A DNA stretch of 64,000 nucleotides from Antedon bifida (taxonomy: Eukaryota; Echinodermata; Crinoidea; Comatulida; Antedonidae), in NCBI GenBank assembly GCA_963402885.1, contig OY727096.1:12505820-12569819 (forward strand). Direction: 5' to 3'. The notes under the pieces are model-generated. The model saw nothing but the letters and a program-made list of their open reading frames with translations, did not search any database and was not told the origin of the DNA. This document shows positions 13,401 through 24,203 of this stretch, piece after piece; the stretch's first letter is position 1; each line of letters starts with the position of its first letter. The position numbers were made by a program, and so were the translations under genes.

Positions 13401-14720
13401 GATTTTCGAAAAAACTTGTTAACATAAAAACACCAAAGTGCTTAGAATAGCTTCAAATCGCATTTGGAGACGTTTTAGACCATTTTGTGATTTTCGAAAA
13501 AACTTGTTAACATAAAAACATCAAAGTGTTCAGAATAGCTTCAAATCGCATTTGGAGACGTTTTAGACCATTTTGTTATTTTCGAAAAAACTTAGTTACA
13601 CAAAAACACCAAAGTGCTTAGAATAGCTTCAAATCGCATTTGGAGACGTTTTAGACCATTTTGTGATTTTCGAAAAAAGTTGTTAACATAAAAACATAAA
13701 AGTGTACAGAATAGCTTCATATCGCATTTGGAGACGTTTTAGACCATTTTGTGATTTTCGAAAAAACTTGTTAACACAAAAACACCAAAGTGTACAGAAT
13801 AGTTTCAAATCGCATTTGGAGACGTTTTAGACCATTTTGTGATTTTCGAAAAAACTTTTCACACAAAAACATCAAAGTGTACAGAATAGCTTCAAATCGC
13901 ATTTGGAGACGTTTTAGACCATTTTGTGATTTTCGAAAAAACTTGTTAACATAAAAACATCAAAGTGTACAGAATAGCTTCAAATCGCATTTGGAGACGT
14001 TTTAGACCATTTTGTGATTTTCGAAAAAACTTTTCACACAAAAACATCAAAGAGCACAAAATAGCTTAATATCGTATTTCAAAACGTTTTAGACCATTTT
14101 GAGCATTTCGACAACAATTTTTTACACAAAACATCAAAGTGTACAGAATAGCTTCAAATCGCATTTGGAGACGTTTTAGACCATTTTGTGATTTTCGAAA
14201 AAACTTGTTAACATAAAAACACCAAAGTGTTTAGAATAGCTTCAAATCGCATTTGGAGACGTTTTAGACCATTTTGTGATTTTCGAAAAAACTTGTTCAC
14301 ATAAAAACATCAAAGTGTACAGAATAGCTTCAAATCGCATTTGGAGACGTTTTAGACCATTTTGTGATTTTCGAAAACACTTTTCACACATCAAAGAGCA
14401 CAAAATAGCTTAATATCGTATTTAAAAACGTTTTAGACCATTTTGAGCATTTCGACAAAAATTTTTCACACAAAACATCAAAGTGTACAGAATAGCTTCA
14501 AATCGCATTTGGAGACGTTTTAGACCATTTTGTGATTTTCGAAAAAACTTTTTAACACAAAAACACCAAAGTGCTTAGAATAGCTCCAAATCGCATTTGT
14601 AGACGTTTTAGACCATTTGGTGATTTTCGAAAAAAATTGTTAACATAAAAACATCAAAGTGTACAGAATAGCTTCAAATCGCATTTGGAGACGTTTTAGA
14701 CCATTTTGTGATTTTCGAAA
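10345..14720 (+). repeat. Type I segment, copy of 35,527-39,902 (offset 25,182 bp)
   Basis: Landmarks match at a constant 25,182 bp: GCTTAAAATCGTATTTGG (10,451 and 35,633), the CGAAAAATATTG monomer (11,234 and 36,416), the doubled tail, and the single short tail (14,371 and 39,553). Position 1-3,490 of the window matches the later part at offset 11,233. The segment carries a 20-monomer variant (about 11,760-13,522) and an 18-monomer variant of the 14-mer. The match breaks at about 14,720, where this copy has an extra 1,221-bp unit. Confidence 0.88.
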
Positions 14721-14743
14721 AAACTTGTTAACATAAAAACATC
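13523..14743 (+). repeat. 14-monomer unit (1,221 bp), copy 1 of a tandem pair
   Basis: It begins with the GTGTTCA monomer carrying TTGTTATTTT/CTTAGTTACAC and runs through CTTCATAT, AGTTTCAAAT, B (with TATTTCAAAACG), GTGTTTA, the 81-bp short-tail monomer, B, and CTCCAAAT with TTTGTAG. The same 14 monomers follow immediately at 14,744. The unit equals monomers 5-18 of the 33-mer. Confidence 0.88.
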
Positions 14744-15964
14744 AAAGTGTTCAGAATAGCTTCAAATCGCATTTGGAGACGTTTTAGACCATTTTGTTAT
14801 TTTCGAAAAAACTTAGTTACACAAAAACACCAAAGTGCTTAGAATAGCTTCAAATCGCATTTGGAGACGTTTTAGACCATTTTGTGATTTTCGAAAAAAG
14901 TTGTTAACATAAAAACATCAAAGTGTACAGAATAGCTTCATATCGCATTTGGAGACGTTTTAGACCATTTTGTGATTTTCGAAAAAACTTGTTAACACAA
15001 AAACACCAAAGTGTACAGAATAGTTTCAAATCGCATTTGGAGACGTTTTAGACCATTTTGTGATTTTCGAAAAAACTTTTCACACAAAAACATCAAAGTG
15101 TACAGAATAGCTTCAAATCGCATTTGGAGACGTTTTAGACCATTTTGTGATTTTCGAAAAAACTTGTTAACATAAAAACATCAAAGTGTACAGAATAGCT
15201 TCAAATCGCATTTGGAGACGTTTTAGACCATTTTGTGATTTTCGAAAAAACTTTTCACACAAAAACATCAAAGAGCACAAAATAGCTTAATATCGTATTT
15301 AAAAACGTTTTAGACCATTTTGAGCATTTCGACAACAATTTTTTACACAAAACATCAAAGTGTACAGAATAGCTTCAAATCGCATTTGGAGACGTTTTAG
15401 ACCATTTTGTGATTTTCGAAAAAACTTGTTAACATAAAAACACCAAAGTGTTTAGAATAGCTTCAAATCGCATTTGGAGACGTTTTAGACCATTTTGTGA
15501 TTTTCGAAAAAACTTGTTCACATAAAAACATCAAAGTGTACAGAATAGCTTCAAATCGCATTTGGAGACGTTTTAGACCATTTTGTGATTTTCGAAAACA
15601 CTTTTCACACATCAAAGAGCACAAAATAGCTTAATATCGTATTTAAAAACGTTTTAGACCATTTTGAGCATTTCGACAAAAATTTTTCACACAAAACATC
15701 AAAGTGTACAGAATAGCTTCAAATCGCATTTGGAGACGTTTTAGACCATTTTCTGATTTTCGAAAAAACTTTTTAACACAAAAACACCAAAGTGCTTAGA
15801 ATAGCTCCAAATCGCATTTGTAGACGTTTTAGACCATTTGGTGATTTTCGAAAAAAATTTTTAACATAAAAACATCAAAGTGTACAGAATAGCTTCAAAT
15901 CGCATTTGGAGACGTTTTAGACCATTTTGTGATTTTCGAAAAAAGTTGTTAACATAAAAACATC
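14744..15964 (+). repeat. 14-monomer unit (1,221 bp), copy 2 of a tandem pair
   Basis: The landmarks are displaced by exactly 1,221 bp from copy 1 (short tail 14,371 to 15,592). It differs at a few bases: TATTTAAAAACG instead of TATTTCAAAACG in the B monomer, TTTTCTGATT instead of TTTTGTGATT near 15,751, and a GTTGTTAAC tail in the last monomer. The array then enters the 19-mer part. The pair is repeated at 20,885-23,326 in the second 7,362-bp copy. Confidence 0.87.
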
Positions 15965-17815
15965 AAAGTGTACAGAATAGCTTCATATCGCATTTGGAGA
16001 AGTTTTAGACCATTTTGTGATTTTCGAAAAAACTTTTTAACACAAAAACACCAAAGTGCTTAGAATAGCTCCAAATCGCATTTGGAGACGTTTTAGACCA
16101 TTTGGTGATTTTCGAAAAAAATTGTTAACATAAAAACATCAAAGTGTACAGAATAGCTTCAAATCGCATTTGGAGACGTTTTAGACCATTTTGTGATTTT
16201 CTAAAAAACTTGTTAACATAAAAACATCAAAGTGTTCAGAATAGCTTGAAATCGCATTTGGATACGTTTTAGACCATTTTGTGATTTTCGAAAAAACTTT
16301 TCACACAAAAACATCATAGAGCACAAAATAGCTTAATATCGTATTTAAAAACGTTTTAGACCATTTTGAGCATTTCGACAAAAATTTTTCACACAAAACA
16401 TCAAAGTGTACAGAATAGCTTCAAATCGCATTTTGAGACGTTTAAGACCATTTTGTGATTTTCGAAAAAACTTGTTAACATAAAAACACCAAAGTGCTTA
16501 GAATAGCTTCAAATCGCATTTGGAGACGTTTTAGACCATTTTGTGATTTTCGAAAAAACTTGTTAACATAAAAGCATCAAAGTGTTCAGAATAGCTTCAA
16601 ATCGCATTTGGAGACGTTTTAGACCATTTTGTGATTTTCGAAAAAACTTGTTAACACAAAAACACCAAAGTGTACAGAAAAGTTTCAAATCGCATTTGGA
16701 GACGTTTTAGACCATTTTGTGATTTTCGAAAAAACTTTTCACACAAAAACATCAAAGTGTACAGAATAGCTTCAAATCGCATTTGGAGACGTTATAGACC
16801 ATTTTGTGATTTTCGAAAAAAGTTGTTAACATAAAAACATCAAAGTGTACAGAATAGCTTCAAATCGCATTTGGAGACGTTTTAGACCATTTTGTGATTT
16901 TCGAAAAAACTTTTCACACAAAAACATCAAAGAGCACAAAATAGCTTAGAATAGCTTCAAATCGCATTTGGAGACGTTTTAGACCATTTTGTTATTTGCG
17001 AAAAAACTTAGTTACACAAAAACACCAAAGTGCTTAGAATAGCTTCAAATCGCATTTGGAGACGTTTTAGACCATTTTGTGATTTTCGAAAAAAGTTGTT
17101 AACATAAAAACATCAAAGTGTACAGAATAGCTTCATATCGCATTTGGAGACGTTTTAGACCATTTTGTGATTTTCGAAAAAACTTGTTAACACAAAAACA
17201 CCAAAGTGTACAGAATAGCTTCAAATCGCATTTGGAGACGTTTTAGACCATTTTGTGATTTTCGAAAAAACTTTTCACACAAAAACATCAAAGTGTACAG
17301 AATAGCTTCAAATCGCATTTGGAGACGTTTTAGACCATTTTGTGATTTTCGAAAAAAATTGTTAACATAAAAACATCAAAGTGAACAGAATAGCTTCAAA
17401 TCGCATTTGGAGACGTTTTAGACCATTTTGTGATTTTCGAAAAAACTTTTCACACAAAAACATCAAAGAGCACAAAATAGCTTAATATCGTATTTAAAAA
17501 CGTTTTAGACCATTTTGAGCATTTCGACAAAAAATTTTCACACAAAACATAAAAGTGTACAGAATAGCTTCAATTCGCATTTGGAGACGTTTTAGACCAT
17601 TTTGAGATTTTCGAAAAAACTTTTTAACACAAAAACACCAAAGTGCTTAGAATAGCTTCAAATCGCATTTGGAGACGTTTTAGACCATTTTGAGATTTTC
17701 GAAAAAACTTTTTAACACAAAAACACAAAAGTGCTTAGAATAGCTTCAAATCGCATTTGGAGACGTTTTAGACCATTTTGTGATTTTCGAAAAAACTTGT
17801 TGACATAAAAACACC

Positions 17816-18862
17816 AAAGTGCTTAGAATAGCTTCAAATCGCATTTGGAGACGTTTTAGACCATTTTGTGATTTTCGAAATAACTTGTTAACATAAAAAC
17901 ATCAAAGTGTACAGAATAGCTTCAAATCGCATTTAGAGACGTTTTAGACCAATTTGTGATTTTGGAAAAAACTTGTTAACATAAAAACACCAAAGTGCTT
18001 AGAATAGCTTCAAATCGCATTTTGAGACATTTTAGACAATTTGTGATTTTCGAAAGAACTTGGTTACACAAAAACATAAAAGTGCTTAAAATCGCATTAG
18101 AAACCGTTTTAGACCATTTTGAGCATTTCGATAAAACTTTTAACACAAAAACATCAAAGAGCACAAAATAGCTTAATATCGTATTTAAAAACGTTTTAGA
18201 CAATTTTGAGCATTTCGACAAAAATTTTTCACACAAAACATCAAAGTGTACAGAATAGATTCAAATCGCATTTGGAGACGTTTTAGACCATTTTGTGATT
18301 TTCAAAAAAACTTGTTAACAAAAAAAACACCAAAGTGCTAAGAATAGATTCAAATCGCATTTGGAGACGTTTTAGACCATTTTGAGCATTTCGATAAAAC
18401 TTTTCACACAAAAACATCAAAGTGTTCAGAATAGCTTCAAATCGCATTTGGAGACGTTTTAGACCATTTTGTGATTTTTGAAAAAACTTGTTAACATAAA
18501 AACACCAAAGTGTACAGAATAGCTTCAAATTGCATTTGGAGACAATTTAGACCATTTTGTGATTTTCGAAAAAACTTGCTAACATAAAAACACCAAAGTG
18601 CTTAGAATAGCTTCAAATTGCATATTGAGACATTTTAGAATATTTTGTGATTTTTGAAAAAATTTGGTTACACAAAAACACCAAAGTGCTTAGAATAGCT
18701 TCAAATCGCATTTCTAGACGTTTTAGACCATTTTGAGCATTTCGACAAAAATTTTTAACACAAAACATCAAAGTGTACAGAATAGCTTCAAATCGCATAT
18801 GAAGACATTTTAGACGATTTTGTGATTTTCGAAAAAAGTTGTTAATTTAACATAAAAACATC
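17816..18862 (+). repeat. Diverged module, long form, copy 1
   Basis: Monomers here carry unusually many changes: CGAAATAAC, TTTAGAGACG, CCAATTTGTGATTTTGG, TTAGACAATTTG, CGAAAGAACTTGGTTACAC, a shortened monomer missing about 9 bases (AAAGTGCTTAAAATCGC, about 18,079), CATATTGAGACATTTTAG, TTTCTAGACG, and a 5-bp insertion in GTTGTTAATTTAACAT at the right end. It looks like older, less homogenised satellite carried inside younger duplications. The long minus-strand open frames in the window fall here only because the usual stop-generating GTTAAC tails are altered. Other long copies: 25,178-26,224 and 44,146-45,192. Confidence 0.88.
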
Positions 18863-19264
18863 AAAGTGTACAGAATAGCTTCAAATCGCATTTGGAGACG
18901 TTTTAGACCATTTTCTGATTTTCGAAAAAAATTGTTAACATAAAAACATCAAAGTGCTTAGAATAGCTTCAAATCGCATTTGGAGACGTTTTAGACCATT
19001 TTGTGATTTTCGAAAAAACTTGTTAACATAAAATCATCAAAGTGTACAGAATAGCTTCAAATCGCATTTGGAGACGTTTTAGACCATTTTGTGATTTTCA
19101 AAAAAACTTGTTAACATAAAAACATCAAAGTGTACAGAATAGCTTCAAATCGCATTTGGAGACGTTTTAGACCATTTTGTGATTTTCGAAAAAACTTTTC
19201 ACACAAAAACATCAAAGAGCACAAAATAGCTTAATATCGTATTTAAAAACGTTTTAGACCATTA

Positions 19265-19620
19265 ATTTTTGTGATTTTCGAAAAAACTTGTTAACATAAT
19301 AACACCAAAGTGCTTAGAATAGCTTCAAATCGCATTTGGAGACGTTTTAGACCATTTTGTGATTTTCGAAAAAAGTTGTTAACATAAAAACATCAAAGTG
19401 TACAGAATAGCTTCATATCGCATTTGGAGACGTTTTAGACCATTTTGTGATTTTCGAAAAAACTTGTTAACATAAAAACATCAAAGTGTACAGAATAGTT
19501 TCAAATCGCATTTGGAGACGTTTTAGACCATTTTGTGATTTTCGAAAAAACTTTTCACACAAAAACATCAAAGAGCACAAAATAGCTTAATATCGTATTT
19601 AAAAACGTTTTAGACCATTT
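19265..19620 (+). repeat. 356-bp segment present in two of three type III copies
   Basis: Between two B-like monomers, copies 1 and 2 (here and at 26,627-26,982) contain 356 bp that the third copy lacks at about 45,594. The left junction is a B monomer that breaks off after GTTTTAGACCATT and continues AATTTTTGTGATTTTCG like an A monomer, an abnormal joint. In the third copy a single ordinary B monomer sits there. Either the third copy lost the segment by recombination between two B monomers, or copies 1 and 2 gained it. Confidence 0.82.
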
Positions 19621-20884
19621 TGAGCATTTCGACAAAATTTTTTCACACAAAACATCAAAGTGTACAGAATAGCTTCAAATCGCATTTGGAGACGTTTTAG
19701 ACCATTTTGTGATTTTCGAAAAATCTTGTTAACATAAAAACATCAAAGTGTTCAGAATAGCTTGAAATCGCATTTGGAGACGTTTTAGACCATTTTGTGA
19801 TTTTCGAAAAAACTTTTCACACAAAAACATCAAAGAGCACAAAATAGATTAATATCGTATTTAAAACCGTTTTAGACCATTTTGAGCATTTCGACAAAAA
19901 TTTTTCACACAAAACATCAAAGTGTTCAGAATAGCTTCAAATCGCATTTGGAGACGTTTTAGACCATTTTGTGATTTTCGAAAAAACTTGTTAACATAAA
20001 AACACCAAAGTGCTTAGAATAGCTTCAAATCGCATTTGGAGACGTTTTAGACCATTTTGTGATTTTCGAAAAAACTTGTTAACATAAAAACACCAAAGTG
20101 CTTAGAATAGCTTCAAATCGCATTTGGAGACGTTTTAGACCATTTTGTGATTTTCGAAAAAACTTGTTAACATAAAAACATCAAAGTGTTCAGAATAGCT
20201 TCAAATCGCATTTGGAGACGTTTTAGACCATTTTGTGATTTTCGAAAAAAGTTGTTAACATAAAAACATCAAAGTGTACAGAATAGCTTCATATCGCATT
20301 TGGAGACGTTTTAGACCATTTTGTGATTTTCGAAAAAACATGTTAACACAAAAACACCAAAGTGTACAGAATAGTTTCAAATCGCATTTGGAGACGTTTT
20401 AGACCATTTTGTGATTTTCGAAAAAACTTTTCACACAAAAACATCAAAGTGTACAGAATAGCTTCAAATCGCATTTGGAGACGTTTTAGACGATTTTGTG
20501 ATTTTCGAAAAAACTTGTTAACATAAAAACATCAAAGTGTACAGAATAGCTTCAAATCGCATTTGGAGACGTTTTAGACCATTTTGTGATTTTCGAAAAA
20601 ACTTTTTAACACAAAAACATCAAAGAGCACAAAATAGCTTAATATCGTATTTAAAAACGTTTTAGACCATTTTGAGCATTTCGACAAAAATTTTTCACAC
20701 AAAACATCAAAGTGTACAGAATAGCTTCAAATCGCATTTTGAGACGTTTTAGACCATTTTGTGATTTTCGAAAAAACTTGTTAACATAAAAACACCAAAG
20801 TGCTTAGAATAGCTTCAAATCGCATTTGGAGACGTTTTAGACCATTTTGTGATTTTCGAAAAAACTTGTTAACATAAAAACATC

Positions 20885-23326
20885 AAAGTGTTCAGAATAG
20901 CTTCAAATCGCATTTGGAGACGTTTTAGACCATTTTGTTATTTTCGAAAAAACTTTGTTACACAAAAACACCAAAGTGCTTAGAATAGCTTCAAATCGCA
21001 TTTGGAGACGTTTTAGACCATTTTGTGATTTTCGAAAAAAGTTGTTAACATAAAAACATCAAAGTGTACAGAATAGCTTCATATCGCATTTGGAGACGTT
21101 TTAGACCATTTTGTGATTTTCGAAAAAACTTTTTAACACAAAAACACCAAAGTGTACAGAATAGTTTCAAATCGCATTTGGAGACGTTTTAGACCATTTT
21201 GTGATTTTCGAAAAAACTTTTCACACAAAAACATCAAAGTGTACAGAATAGCTTCAAATCGCATTTGGAGACGTTTTAGACCATTTTGTGATTTTCGAAA
21301 AAACTTGTTAACATAAAAACATCAAAGTGTACAGAATAGCTTCAAATCGCATTTGGAGACGTTTTAGACCATTTTGTGATTTTCGAAAAAACTTTTCACA
21401 CAAAAACATCAAAGAGCACAAAATAGCTTAATATCGTATTTCAAAACGTTTTAGACCATTTTGAGCATTTCGACAACAATTTTTTACACAAAACATCAAA
21501 GTGTACAGAATAGCTTCAAATCGCATTTGGAGACGTTTTAGACCATTTTGTGATTTTCGAAAAAACTTGTTAACATAAAAACACCAAAGTGTTTAGAATA
21601 GCTTCAAATCGCATTTGGAGACGTTTTAGACCATTTTGTGATTTTCGAAAAAACTTGTTCACATAAAAACATCAAAGTGTACAGAATAGCTTCAAATCGC
21701 ATTTGGAGACGTTTTAGACCATTTTGTGATTTTCGAAAACACTTTTCACACATCAAAGAGCACAAAATAGCTTAATATCGTATTTAAAAACGTTTTAGAC
21801 CATTTTGAGCATTTCGACAAAAATTTTTCACACAAAACATCAAAGTGTACAGAATAGCTTCAAATCGCATTTGGAGACGTTTTAGACCATTTTGTGATTT
21901 TCGAAAAAACTTTTTAACACAAAAACACCAAAGTGCTTAGAATAGCTCCAAATCGCATTTGTAGACGTTTTAGACCATTTGGTGATTTTCGAAAAAAATT
22001 GTTAACATAAAAACATCAAAGTGTACAGAATAGCTTCAAATCGCATTTGGAGACGTTTTAGACCATTTTGTGATTTTCGAAAAAACTTGTTAACATAAAA
22101 ACATCAAAGTGTTCAGAATAGCTTCAAATCGCATTTGGAGACGTTTTAGACCATTTTGTTATTTTCGAAAAAACTTAGTTACACAAAAACACCAAAGTGC
22201 TTAGAATAGCTTCAAATCGCATTTGGAGACGTTTTAGACCATTTTGTGATTTTCGAAAAAAGTTGTTAACATAAAAACATCAAAGTGTACAGAATAGCTT
22301 CATATCGCATTTGGAGACGTTTTAGACCATTTTGTGATTTTCGAAAAAACTTGTTAACACAAAAACACCAAAGTGTACAGAATAGTTTCAAATCGCATTT
22401 GGAGACGTTTTAGACCATTTTGTGATTTTCGAAAAAACTTTTCACACAAAAACATCAAAGTGTACAGAATAGCTTCAAATCGCATTTGGAGACGTTTTAG
22501 ACCATTTTGTGATTTTCGAAAAAACTTGTTAACATAAAAACATCAAAGTGTACAGAATAGCTTCAAATCGCATTTGGAGACGTTTTAGACCATTTTGTGA
22601 TTTTCGAAAAAACTTTTCACACAAAAACATCAAAGAGCACAAAATAGCTTAATATCGTATTTAAAAACGTTTTAGACCATTTTGAGCATTTCGACAACAA
22701 TTTTTTACACAAAACATCAAAGTGTACAGAATAGCTTCAAATCGCATTTGGAGACGTTTTAGACCATTTTGTGATTTTCGAAAAAACTTGTTAACATAAA
22801 AACACCAAAGTGTTTAGAATAGCTTCAAATCGCATTTGGAGACGTTTTAGACCATTTTGTGATTTTCGAAAAAACTTGTTCACATAAAAACATCAAAGTG
22901 TACAGAATAGCTTCAAATCGCATTTGGAGACGTTTTAGACCATTTTGTGATTTTCGAAAACACTTTTCACACATCAAAGAGCACAAAATAGCTTAATATC
23001 GTATTTAAAAACGTTTTAGACCATTTTGAGCATTTCGACAAAAATTTTTCACACAAAACATCAAAGTGTACAGAATAGCTTCAAATCGCATTTGGAGACG
23101 TTTTAGACCATTTTCTGATTTTCGAAAAAACTTTTTAACACAAAAACACCAAAGTGCTTAGAATAGCTCCAAATCGCATTTGTAGACGTTTTAGACCATT
23201 TGGTGATTTTCGAAAAAAATTGTTAACATAAAAACATCAAAGTGTACAGAATAGCTTCAAATCGCATTTGGAGACGTTTTAGACCATTTTGTGATTTTCG
23301 AAAAAAGTTGTTAACATAAAAACATC
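20885..23326 (+). repeat. Pair of 14-monomer units inside the second 7,362-bp copy
   Basis: Starts at 20,885 and 22,106 repeat the 1,221-bp pair of 13,523-15,964. The first unit here has CTTTGTTAC and CTTTTTAAC in two monomer tails where the earlier copy has CTTAGTTAC and CTTGTTAAC, so small changes accumulated or were converted after the 7,362-bp duplication. Confidence 0.83.
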
Positions 23327-24203
23327 AAAGTGTACAGAATAGCTTCATATCGCATTTGGAGAAGTTTTAGACCATTTTGTGATTTTCGAAAAAACTTTTT
23401 AACACAAAAACACCAAAGTGCTTAGAATAGCTCCAAATCGCATTTGGAGACGTTTTAGACCATTTGGTGATTTTCGAAAAAAATTGTTAACATAAAAACA
23501 TCAAAGTGTACAGAATAGCTTCAAATCGCATTTGGAGACGTTTTAGACCATTTTGTGATTTTCTAAAAAACTTGTTAACATAAAAACATCAAAGTGTTCA
23601 GAATAGCTTGAAATCGCATTTGGATACGTTTTAGACCATTTTGTGATTTTCGAAAAAACTTTTCACACAAAAACATCATAGAGCACAAAATAGCTTAATA
23701 TCGTATTTAAAAACGTTTTAGACCATTTTGAGCATTTCGACAAAAATTTTTCACACAAAACATCAAAGTGTACAGAATAGCTTCAAATCGCATTTTGAGA
23801 CGTTTAAGACCATTTTGTGATTTTCGAAAAAACTTGTTAACATAAAAACACCAAAGTGCTTAGAATAGCTTCAAATCGCATTTGGAGACGTTTTAGACCA
23901 TTTTGTGATTTTCGAAAAAACTTGTTAACATAAAAGCATCAAAGTGTTCAGAATAGCTTCAAATCGCATTTGGAGACGTTTTAGACCATTTTGTGATTTT
24001 CGAAAAAACTTGTTAACACAAAAACACCAAAGTGTACAGAAAAGTTTCAAATCGCATTTGGAGACGTTTTAGACCATTTTGTGATTTTCGAAAAAACTTT
24101 TCACACAAAAACATCAAAGTGTACAGAATAGCTTCAAATCGCATTTGGAGACGTTATAGACCATTTTGTGATTTTCGAAAAAAGTTGTTAACATAAAAAC
24201 ATC

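Larger units (their letters stand above)
13240..20601 (+). repeat. 7,362-bp tandem duplication, copy 1 (~84 monomers)
   Basis: Markers such as ATTTTCTGATTTTCG (15,751), CTAAAAAAC (16,201), GACGTTTAAGACC (16,439), GTTATTTGCG and the whole diverged module recur exactly 7,362 bp later. I noticed only a few substitutions across the unit, for example CTTAGTTAC versus CTTTGTTAC near 13,590/20,952, ACATAAAAG versus ACATCAAAG near 13,697, and ATTTTTAAC versus ATTGTTAAC near 15,859. The left boundary is blurred within about 13.07-13.25 kb because flanking monomers are similar. The unit joins type I and type III material. Confidence 0.88.

Noticed and set aside
17976..18236. Minus-strand open reading frame of 86 codons, also at 25,338-25,598 and 44,306-44,566
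   Set aside because: It is translated satellite. Reverse-strand monomers read MRFEAIL-like peptides whose frame shifts every 88 bp and usually hits the TAA in GTTAAC. It stays open here only where diverged tails lack that stop. The three copies are identical because the DNA was duplicated, not because of protein constraint.
18283..18528. Minus-strand open reading frame of 81 codons, also at 25,645-25,890 and 44,613-44,858
   Set aside because: Same reason: it repeats the satellite peptide in tandem, has no recognisable domain or start context, and lies wholly within the array.
18613..18798. Minus-strand open reading frame of 61 codons, also at 25,975-26,160, 44,943-45,128 and 53,022-53,207
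   Set aside because: Short, satellite-derived, and begins at the ATGCGATTTGAA present in most monomers. No coding signal distinguishes it.
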